In this document: positions 1-6,768 of the stretch, in pieces
How positions within the stretch are numbered: the stretch's first letter is position 1
How the letters are laid out: the number at the start of each line of letters is the position of its first letter
Assembly: GCA_963766175.1 (NCBI GenBank)
Contig: CAVXZE010000021.1
Span: 496,001 to 560,000, forward strand
Source of the DNA: CAVXZE01 sp963766175
GTDB taxonomy: Bacteria > Myxococcota_A > UBA9160 > UBA6930
DNA length: 64,000 nt
Direction of reading: 5' to 3'
Program-made: the position numbers and the translations under genes
The notes under the pieces: model-generated
Databases searched by the model: none
Seen by the model: only the letters and a program-made list of their open reading frames with translations
Told to the model about the DNA's origin: nothing

Positions 1-410
1 AGACCCTCCAATAAGCGGAAGCTTACGGAGGCACCGAAGAGGCTTCGCGTGCCTCGGATTTTCCTGTCCGCACTGTGTCCGGATTCTCGGCGATTCGCAG
101 AACAGCCGGAAGCCCGCATCGCAGGCCTTTCTGCCCATGCTTCTCCCCATCGTTGGCCAGTCTTTCTGCTCGGCTTCGGGCCGAAATGAGCTTGTTGACC
201 GCGACACCGGGGGATGAGGCCTGCCGGAGTGGCTGGGTTCCTTGTTCTAATGCTCTGCTGGGCGGCGGCCTACCTCGTCGGCAAAGATCACAAGGAGGCG
301 GCCGAACTCCGTCCAGCCTCCGATGATTTCCCCGTCAATCTCGATCTCATCGGCTTTCCCATGGATGGGCTCCGCAACCACATCGGCAATTTGCCGCAGG
401 CCTCTCCCTG
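1..410. other. Non-coding or unassigned left edge
   Basis: I see no convincing gene here. The open frames are short, rich in Arg, Ser and Pro, and have no recognisable domain, which is typical of shadow frames in GC-rich DNA. The stretch lies downstream of the ferredoxin gene read on the minus strand, so it may hold that gene's 3' region. No strong hairpin with a T-run was seen. Confidence 0.5.
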
Positions 411-824
411 TCAGGGCACCACTTCGCTTGCCCTCGGCACCCTTCGGACGGCGACTTCGCGTGAGTCCTCGGTCTTCCCCTTGCTGCTCTTGCTCTGATG
501 CGCTGGTCCGAACTGCCGCTTCTCGCAAGTGGGGCAGGCTTCCCCTCTCACCGTCGGAATGACCTCTTCGCAAACGACGGACGAGCTCAGTGCAACCTTG
601 GCAACGATCCGCGACGCGCCCCCGGCGATGTCGGCAAGATCGAAGTGTTCGTCGAACTCGATCAGGGGGCACGCCTCGTGGCAGAGGCCGCAGTTCGTGC
701 AGGCGGAACCATCGAAATGGAGCCGGTAGTGCTTCCGGTTCTCTGATTCCCCAGAAATTGCCCCCGTCGGACAGACGCGAGCGCACACACCGCAAGCTGA
801 GCACTCTCCCTCGCGAACTCTCAT
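411..824 (-). CDS. Small 2x[4Fe-4S] ferredoxin-type protein
   Basis: A 137-residue protein carrying two bacterial-type 4Fe-4S motifs: C8, C11, C14, C18 and C42, C45, C48, C52, each a CxxCxxCxxxC(P) pattern. It is probably an electron carrier or a small electron-transfer subunit in the cytoplasm. After the clusters comes a further set of cysteines (C85, then CPTC at 97-100) that could bind zinc or a third cluster; this is inference. The ATG at 824 follows a GGGGA ribosome-binding-like stretch. The last 35 residues are basic and low in complexity, so the true end of the fold may be near residue 105. No redox partner is encoded next to it, and the flanking DNA looks decayed, so it may be a stand-alone gene or a leftover of a larger locus. 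Confidence 0.7.
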   Translation of the reverse strand: MRVREGECSACGVCARVCPTGAISGESENRKHYRLHFDGSACTNCGLCHEACPLIEFDEHFDLADIAGGASRIVAKVALSSSVVCEEVIPTVRGEACPTCEKRQFGPAHQSKSSKGKTEDSREVAVRRVPRASEVVP

Positions 825-1133
825 CGTTCCCCATGGGAACTCTCGCCGATACGCCAGCTACCTGGCGCGGTAGAGTTTCGCGCGCCTCGGCCATGCTGTG
901 GAGGTGACCTGCCCCCCGCCCCTGACAGCAGCTTTGACAGCAACCCGGGATAATGCGCGTCCCGGGTCTGGCCGCCGGGGCAGCGCGGGGATGCGGAGTC
1001 TGCCGCTTGCCCCTGCCTCCGCTTCATCGGGGGACATCCGTCAGCCTCGGCGGTCTCTTGGGCGGCCCAGCTACTGGAGTCGGAAGTAGCGGCCCTGGCT
1101 GATCGGCCTCGCCTCGATATGGGCAAGCTCGAA
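825..1133. other. Intergenic, no gene recognised
   Basis: Open frames across this stretch are low-complexity (Arg/Ser/Pro/Gly) and show no domain. It separates the ferredoxin gene from the frameshifted remnant at 1134-1417. I see no RNA gene and no clear repeat. Confidence 0.4.
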
Positions 1134-1417
1134 CTAAGGCGGAGACACGGCCGTGGGCTGGGGGCATCCTGGCAGCCCGATATGCAAAAGGACGTCCCGA
1201 ATTTGCTCCGGTCCATCTGAAAGCCGCCCCAGGATGAACTCAAGATTCGATGCGAGGAAGCTAGTCGGACGTGCGAGTACTCGTTGAGGGGCCTATAAAT
1301 CACGAGCACGCTCTTCGGAGAAGATCGATCAGAGAGCTGGCTCAGTAGGTCTGGCAGCCGTTGTGTCAGTACCCAATAGGTCAGCGGATCTTCACCGTAG
1401 GAGAGAACTTCAGGCAT
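1134..1417 (-). pseudogene. Frameshifted remnant of an unidentified gene
   Basis: The minus strand from ATG 1417 reads a plausible protein start (MPEVLSYGEDPLTYWVLTQR and onward, ending near VLVIYRP). At about 1292 the sense appears to move to another frame, which begins after a TAG and reads TSFLASNLEFILGRLSDGPE, QIRDVLLHIGLPGCPQPT and then stops at 1134. Both halves have balanced, globular-protein composition, unlike the low-complexity shadow frames nearby, and neither continues beyond the switch. I read this as one gene broken by a frameshift or internal deletion. The family is not recognised; the C-terminal part has no motif I can name. Two unrelated short fragments remain possible. Confidence 0.35.
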
Positions 1418-1693
1418 CGAGTCCTCGCTCGCGCCACCCAACCGCGACCCCCTGAGCTGTGGCTGGTATCGAGCCTATCACGGGCGATTCACACCGGGGG
1501 AACCTGACCAACGCAGAGGTCGATCGAGCAAGACGCTCAGGGGGCTACGGGGCGAGGATTCATGAGGTGGCCTCTACTTTCCGGTCAGACGAAAGAGACG
1601 CGAGCCCGAACCGGTCAGAGAAGAACGCTCGAAGCTCCTGTGAGGCACTTCCGGCTAGACGCAATCGCGGGCGGAAAAGGATATCCTGCGCCC

Positions 1694-2875
1694 ATGGCCA
1701 CTCCCCACGCCTTCGCGGCGTCACCCGAAGAGGTTGGTGTCGATTCGCGCAAGCTCGAGGCCCTGTTTGCACGAGCCGAGCGCGAGGTACGCCAAGGGCA
1801 CCTGAACTCGATGCAGATCGCAGTCGCGCGCCGCGGCCTGATCGCGGATATGCGCTCGCTGGGCCGCGTGGGCACCGTACCCGCCACGAGCGAGACACTG
1901 TACGTGGTCTTCTCCTGCACCAAGGTCGTGACATCGGCGGCCGCCTGGCTGCTGCTGCAGGATGGCAAGCTCCGGCTCGACGAGCGCGTGGCGGAACTGA
2001 TCCCGGGCTTCGGCGAGCAGGGGAAGGAGCGTGTCACCGTTGAGCAACTCTTCACACACACCGCGGGCTTCCCCAATGCCCCGCTAGCGTTGCGGGGGTG
2101 GACCGACCGCGAGGAGCGCGCGCTCCGCTTCGCGCGCTGGCGCCTCGAGTGGGAACCGGGAACGCGCTTCGAGTACCACCCGACGTCGGGCATGTGGGTG
2201 CTGGCGGACCTCGTGGAGCGCCGCTCCGGGATGGTTCTGGGCGACTTCGTGCGCGAGCGGATCGCCGGACCGCTCGGGATCGAGCTTCACCTCGGCCTCC
2301 CCGAGGAGCTGAACCCACGCGTGGCAGAGATCGTCCACGTGGGCGAGCCGATCACGCCCGAGGAGGCGGCCGAGGTGGGCTGGCCCATCGCACCGGAGAA
2401 CGAGGTGACGGAGGAAGCGCTCCGGGCCTTCAACCAGCCCTTCTTGCGCGCGGCCGGCGTGCCCGGAGGCGGCGCCATCACGACGGCCGCCGGCCTCGCG
2501 CTCTTCTATCAGGCGATCCTGCGCGATCTCGAGCCCCACGACGGTCCGCGCATCTGGGAGGCGGAGACGGTGGCCGAGGCGATCCGCCCGCGGACGGGCG
2601 ATCTCCTCGATCCGGTTCTCCGCGTGCCAGCGAATCGGGGCCTCGGGGTGGTCATCGCGGGTGACGATGGCCATCGCACCTGGCGGGGCTTCGGCCACGG
2701 GGGGGCGCCCCGCGCCTTCGGTCACAATGGCGCTGGAGGCCAGATCGCCTGGGCGGATCCCGATAGCGGCATCTCGATCGCCTACTGCACCAGCACCCAC
2801 GACCGGAATTTCTGGCGCGAGTCGCGTCGCACGATCGACATCGGAAGCCTCGCGGCGGATCTGCTCCTCGACTGA
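1694..2875 (+). CDS. Serine hydrolase, beta-lactamase / class C-like family
   Basis: A 393-residue serine hydrolase of the class C beta-lactamase/EstB-type fold. The catalytic SxxK is S74-C-T-K77, set in the usual helix start (YVVFSCTKVVTSAA). The segment VTVEQLFTHTAGFP is the familiar LLtHtSG region, and Y161 sits where the YxN tyrosine is expected, although the asparagine is replaced (Y-H-P). Near the C-terminus FGHNGAGG corresponds to the H/KxG strand. Such proteins are usually esterases or peptidases rather than true beta-lactamases; the substrate is unknown. There is no signal peptide, so it should be cytoplasmic. I chose ATG 1694 because the protein there begins as family members do; upstream in-frame residues are basic and unlikely to belong. 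It stands alone between decayed DNA and the convergent archease gene. Confidence 0.85.
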   Translation: MATPHAFAASPEEVGVDSRKLEALFARAEREVRQGHLNSMQIAVARRGLIADMRSLGRVGTVPATSETLYVVFSCTKVVTSAAAWLLLQDGKLRLDERVAELIPGFGEQGKERVTVEQLFTHTAGFPNAPLALRGWTDREERALRFARWRLEWEPGTRFEYHPTSGMWVLADLVERRSGMVLGDFVRERIAGPLGIELHLGLPEELNPRVAEIVHVGEPITPEEAAEVGWPIAPENEVTEEALRAFNQPFLRAAGVPGGGAITTAAGLALFYQAILRDLEPHDGPRIWEAETVAEAIRPRTGDLLDPVLRVPANRGLGVVIAGDDGHRTWRGFGHGGAPRAFGHNGAGGQIAWADPDSGISIAYCTSTHDRNFWRESRRTIDIGSLAADLLLD

Positions 2876-2927
2876 TACTGATCCGCGCCGCGGAAGCCGC
2901 GCCAACTCCCAGGATGGATGGCGGGCA

Positions 2928-3365
2928 TCACGCGTGGAGCGTGACCACCGCCTCCCAGGTATTTCTTCCGTGAAGGAGTCGCAGCGGGTGAGCGGTGACC
3001 CGCGTCACTTCGCAAATAAGCTTGTGCCGACCCGGATCGAAGATCTCGCCACCGAGATGACAGTGCAGGCGGATCTTGTCTGAGAGATCCAGGTGAACAT
3101 CTCGGGCGCGGAGAAGCAGGAGGCCCGTCTCACGAAGGTAGACCAGTCCGTTCAAGAACCTCGGCAGCAGGAAATCGAGCTCCGTCTCGACCAGCGTCAC
3201 CTCGCTCGCGACCTGCTCTTGGATCAGCTCAGCTCGCTCGACCGTCGCCGCCAGCAGTTCCTCGGACGCCTTGCGGAAGAGGCTCTCCACAGTGGGGCCG
3301 CTGGCGATGAAGCTCGCATCGCCGACCTCGGCGCCGACGAGCGCGAATCGCTCTCGCCACTCCAT
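2928..3365 (-). CDS. Archease-like protein
   Basis: A 145-residue protein matching the archease fold from end to end: an N-terminal strand, the helix TVESLFRKASEELLAA, a central segment ending LNGLVYLRETGLLLL, the motif GGEIFDPGRHKL and a final strand WEAVVTLHA. Archeases help the RNA ligase RtcB (guanylylation and metal loading) in tRNA splicing and RNA repair. Two acidic residues usually essential in the family look changed: the N-terminal HTADxG is replaced by a VGAEVGDAS segment, and the final strand ends in THLA-type residues instead of a VxxD. The E/D of GGEIFD and the following RH are kept. No rtcB lies in the window. It could therefore be a divergent partner of a distant RtcB, or a relative that no longer binds metal in the same way. 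It runs convergently to the serine hydrolase upstream. Confidence 0.7.
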   Translation of the reverse strand: MEWRERFALVGAEVGDASFIASGPTVESLFRKASEELLAATVERAELIQEQVASEVTLVETELDFLLPRFLNGLVYLRETGLLLLRARDVHLDLSDKIRLHCHLGGEIFDPGRHKLICEVTRVTAHPLRLLHGRNTWEAVVTLHA

Positions 3366-3967
3366 CTCGCACGCGTTGCCGTCACCTCGATTTCGCCGGC
3401 CGCGCGAGCGGTGCCGCTGACCCGAGGAATGCAGAGGTCGAGAGGGGGACTGTAGGTAGCTTTGCTCTCCCTGTTTCAGGACCGCCTCCTTCTCATCTCC
3501 GGAGCCCTCAGCGTCGAACCGCGTTCAGCGACTTGATGATCGCACGGGGCGGAGAGCGGAGAAATCCGCGGATCTGCGCAATTTGGAGCCGGAATCCACG
3601 TAATTGGGCGCTGGGAACGCAGAGGAGCCGGCAGCGCTGCGACGGCTTCAGCGATCCAGCGAGGGCAGCCCCCGCCGATCGCGGAACTTCCAGCACGGTC
3701 CTGCGTCCGATAGCGCCGTTCGCTCAAACCCTCGGGGATGAAGGGCTAGGTAGACCTTGCCCGCCCCAAGGCGACTCGACACCCACGAGGCCAGATGCCG
3801 CCTCGAGGGACGTGTCGCGGAGTCCACTGTTATGATAACGAAGATCTTGGTCGGCGCGTCGCCGCACGCCGGTATCTTCCTGGGTCTTCGGGAAGCGCAT
3901 GCATGGCTCGTGGAGCGCCCGACACGTGTGAGTGAGTAAGTCGCAACTGGAATGGAAGGGGCGAATC
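3366..3967. other. Long intergenic region without a recognised gene
   Basis: About 600 bases with only short, compositionally poor open frames on both strands. It contains a perfect 11-base palindrome GTTATGATAAC at 3829-3839, in a locally less GC-rich patch upstream of the FAD oxidoreductase gene, which could be part of its control region. The stretch also holds the start side of the archease-like gene (promoter on the minus strand). Nothing else was identified. Confidence 0.4.
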
Positions 3968-5281
3968 GTGAAGGTCATCATCGTGGGAGCCGGCATGGCC
4001 GGCCTGATCACCGGGTATCGGTTGAAGGGGAATCCCGAGACCGAGGTCACGCTCCTCGAGAGGGCCGCTCATCCCGGTGGGCGGGTGGGGACCCTGGAGA
4101 TCGCCGATGGGTTCATCGTCGATCACTCGGCTCAGTTTCTGGCCGACAACTACGACCGAACGTTCCAGCTCCTACAGGAGCTCGGCATCAGGGAGGAGTT
4201 GGAGGCGGTGGACGACGAGCACTTCATGTGCCTGCTTCGAAACGGGCAGATCCTGGCCTTTCCCGCTGGTATTCTGGGCTTCCTCAAGACCCGCGCCCTG
4301 CGTGCCCGGGAGAAGCTCGACCTCGCCCGTCTGGTCATCATGGCCCTGATTGGAGGCCGCAGAGAAGCCTTCGTGCGACCGTCTCTGCTGATGAAGTTCG
4401 ATGGGATCCGGCTGTCGGACTACTGTCGGCAGCGCTTCGCGCGGAGCACCCTGGACGATGTGCTCCACCCGATGATCGCAATGATGATGGGGACCCCGGA
4501 GGATGTATCTCTTCTGCTGGGGGTGATCATGCTCTCCGTCGTCGACGAGAAGCACTTCGTCTTCCGTCATGGGAACGGAACCCTCCCCAAGCGTCTGGCA
4601 GAGCTCTGCCTGCCCATCCGAACGGAGACCCCGGTCAAGCGCATCGCGATCGACGGAGGGCGGGTTCGAGGCGTGGAGCTGGAGAGCGGAGGGGGGATGC
4701 TGGAGGCGGATGTCGTGGTGTGTGCCACGAATGCCCACGAGGCCGCTGAGATCCTTCCGGACCTGGGCGAGCAGCAGCTTCGCGTACTGCGGGAGACTCC
4801 GTACAGCTGCTGTCTGCAGGTTCTTCTGGCCACCGAGGAGCCTCACCTGCACTGCTGGGGGCTGGGTATCCCCAGAAGCACTGACACGTTCCTGACCTAC
4901 ATCACGGAGGAGACCTACAAGAGCAAGCACAGGGCTCCACAGGGACGAGGCTTGACCCAGGCGTTCATCATCGGGGACGCGGCCAGGAACAGGATGTCAC
5001 TGGAGGACCACGAGATCGTCGCACAGGTACACGCGGAGATACGAACACTGCTTCCGGACTTCCCGGAGCGCATCCTCTCTCACGGGGTCATCCGCCGTGA
5101 GGAGGCCATGGCGCTGTCGGGCCCCGGGTACCAGAAGAAGCTGATCGGCCTGAACCAGAGCCTGGAACACATCCGGGGCCTGTACCTGATTGGTGATTAC
5201 CAGACGTTCCCCACCATCGAAGGGGCCGTGTACGTGGGAGAGGAGGCGGCGGCACGCATCCTAAGGGAACACGTGTCGTAG
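3968..5281 (+). CDS. FAD/NAD(P)-dependent oxidoreductase (protoporphyrinogen oxidase / phytoene desaturase-like)
   Basis: A 437-residue flavoprotein of the HemY/CrtI/amine-oxidase superfamily. The N-terminus KVIIVGAGMAGLITGYRL carries the dinucleotide-binding GxGxxG (G7, G9, G12), followed about 25 residues later by the GG-doublet HPGGRVG. The C-terminal GLYLIGDYQTFPTIEGAV is the second FAD contact typical of the family. The middle is divergent, so the substrate (a tetrapyrrole, isoprenoid or amine) cannot be read from the sequence. I prefer the GTG at 3968: it begins MKVIIVGAG like its relatives and an AAGGGG stretch lies about seven bases upstream; an in-frame ATG at 3932 would add twelve charged residues. 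It converges on a radical SAM gene, and the two could serve one pathway, but they are not co-transcribed. Confidence 0.82.
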   Translation: MKVIIVGAGMAGLITGYRLKGNPETEVTLLERAAHPGGRVGTLEIADGFIVDHSAQFLADNYDRTFQLLQELGIREELEAVDDEHFMCLLRNGQILAFPAGILGFLKTRALRAREKLDLARLVIMALIGGRREAFVRPSLLMKFDGIRLSDYCRQRFARSTLDDVLHPMIAMMMGTPEDVSLLLGVIMLSVVDEKHFVFRHGNGTLPKRLAELCLPIRTETPVKRIAIDGGRVRGVELESGGGMLEADVVVCATNAHEAAEILPDLGEQQLRVLRETPYSCCLQVLLATEEPHLHCWGLGIPRSTDTFLTYITEETYKSKHRAPQGRGLTQAFIIGDAARNRMSLEDHEIVAQVHAEIRTLLPDFPERILSHGVIRREEAMALSGPGYQKKLIGLNQSLEHIRGLYLIGDYQTFPTIEGAVYVGEEAAARILREHVS

Positions 5282-5446
5282 GAGCGCGACACAGGACTCC
5301 GCCGTGGAAACGCGTATTCGGTCGAGCCCCGCGGGATGGAGGGCGTTCGTTCCTCTTCGCCACCCTGTTGGCCTCTGAAAGAAACGCAAGGAAGACCTCC
5401 GCTGAGGTCCTCGGCTGAAATCGATCCGCTCGCAGGTCTGCGAACG

Positions 5447-6469
5447 CTAGGACATCACCTTGAACGGCAAATCGGCGTCGACGGGGATCGTGTCGATGTA
5501 CTTCCCTCTGAATTCATCGCTCAGCATGGGGCATTCTTCAGAGATGCAGGGTTCGCTGTAGATGGGATGCTTCCACATTCTCTCGAAGATCGTCTTCACC
5601 GGCTCTTCCCTGATATTTCCGAAAGAGAGCGGCATGAAGGAGCAGGGCTGGATCTCTCCAAGGGGAGAAATATAGGCGTATTGTCCGGATGCTATTCCTC
5701 TACATTGACTCGAAGTCTGGTTCTGGAAGTGGAAATCCCTGTAGACGCTCGGGAAATCCACGAGTTCCCGAAGTCTTTCTTCCTCCTTGGGTGTCAGCTT
5801 TACGTCGACGTCATGAAGCCACCTGCCGGACGGTGTGGGCAGTTGATATCTCACTCCCGTCACGCCCAGCTCTCTTCCCAATTTGATGACGTCTTCGAAC
5901 TCTCCGTTCTCCAGGTTCTCCCTGGTCGCGTACGTGGATATGGCACACTTCAATCCCGCATCGAGTGCATTCTTGATGCCTTGAACGGCCCGGTCGAAAC
6001 ACCCCTCCAGACCACGGTACTCATCGTGTTTTCGCGGGACAGGGCTGTCGATGCTGACATGAAGGAGTTCCAGGGCCGTGGCCTTCAGGCGGGCTGCGTA
6101 GTCTCTCGTGATGAGGAGTCCGTTGGTGTCGAAGAAGACGAAGACTGATTTGTCTGCAGCGTAGTCGATGAGTTCGATAAGATCTGACCTGAGGGTCGGT
6201 TCACCCCCGAAGAAGTGAACCACGAGGGGCTTGTAGCACTGATCGATTGCATTTTTTGCTTCTTCTGTCGTGAGTTCTCGTCGGTTGTCTTCAGGGTAGT
6301 TTCCGGTGCAGCAGTGCCTGCACTTCAGCTGACATCGATACGTCACGCCAAGCTTCAAATAGACGATCGGCCCCACCTCTTCGCTCGCCCACTTGTCGAG
6401 CTTCTCTCGATCGTAGGTCAAGGGAATCTCTTGATCGGGCCAGAAGCTTGCGGAATCCGGTGATGTCAT
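5447..6469 (-). CDS. Radical SAM / SPASM-domain enzyme
   Basis: A 340-residue radical S-adenosylmethionine protein. The SAM-cluster motif is C46-x3-C50-x2-C53 (CQLKCRHC), followed by GGEP at 88-91 and the usual beta/alpha barrel. The C-terminal part has the SPASM-type cysteines C256, C276, C308 and C313 with the GEIQPCSFMP and FGNIREEP segments, so it should bind at least one auxiliary 4Fe-4S cluster. Members modify ribosomal peptides, mature enzymes or build tetrapyrrole-type cofactors; there is no obvious precursor peptide or partner cluster nearby. The codon usage appears less GC-biased than in neighbours (many AAA, GAA, TTT), which hints at horizontal transfer. The ATG at 6469 is preceded by GGGGGA. 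The nearest gene is the convergent FAD oxidoreductase; a shared role is possible but unproven. Confidence 0.85.
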   Translation of the reverse strand: MTSPDSASFWPDQEIPLTYDREKLDKWASEEVGPIVYLKLGVTYRCQLKCRHCCTGNYPEDNRRELTTEEAKNAIDQCYKPLVVHFFGGEPTLRSDLIELIDYAADKSVFVFFDTNGLLITRDYAARLKATALELLHVSIDSPVPRKHDEYRGLEGCFDRAVQGIKNALDAGLKCAISTYATRENLENGEFEDVIKLGRELGVTGVRYQLPTPSGRWLHDVDVKLTPKEEERLRELVDFPSVYRDFHFQNQTSSQCRGIASGQYAYISPLGEIQPCSFMPLSFGNIREEPVKTIFERMWKHPIYSEPCISEECPMLSDEFRGKYIDTIPVDADLPFKVMS

Positions 6470-6669
6470 TTGGGATCCCCCGTCTTGGAGTCAACCGCCA
6501 TGGTATCATGAGCGCTCACCGCGGGGGAGCCATGACCAGCACCGCGGATCGATTGCCCGCGCCGTTCGGCGTCTAGCCTTCAAGGCACGGTGGACGACCC
6601 ACAAGCCATCCTCAAAGGGACCAGTTTCCACCGGGAGAGCCGCACGCGCAACAGGTACCGTCGAATTTC
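6470..6669. other. Intergenic region upstream of the radical SAM gene
   Basis: About 200 bases between the radical SAM start and an inverted repeat at 6670-6757. It must hold the promoter of the radical SAM gene on the minus strand; a TTGACT sits at 6494-6489 but is too near the start codon to act as a canonical -35 for it. No gene is seen. Confidence 0.35.
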
Positions 6670-6757
6670 ACCCCTGCTGCAGCTCAGGACATTCCGCACT
6701 TCGCGCGCTGCAATTGCGACGCCTCCACTTCAGAATGTCCTGAAACGCAGCAGGGGT
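6670..6757. repeat. 88-bp imperfect inverted repeat, 12 bp past the GH3 stop codon
   Basis: Arms of 25 bases at 6670-6694 and 6733-6757 match at 22 of 25 positions: each reads ACCCCTGCTGC, then five variable bases, then AGGACATTC when taken on its own strand. The loop is 38 bases. It lies just after the stop codon of the GH3 gene (minus strand). There is no T-run after it, so it is not a textbook terminator; it may act as an mRNA 3'-end hairpin or be a small palindromic mobile element of the REP/MITE type. Confidence 0.75.
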
Positions 6758-6768
6758 ACTTGTCCTTA

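Noticed and set aside
6670..6757. Integron attC site
   Set aside because: The arms lack the conserved R'/R'' GTTRRRY and RYYYAAC ends, and no integrase is present.
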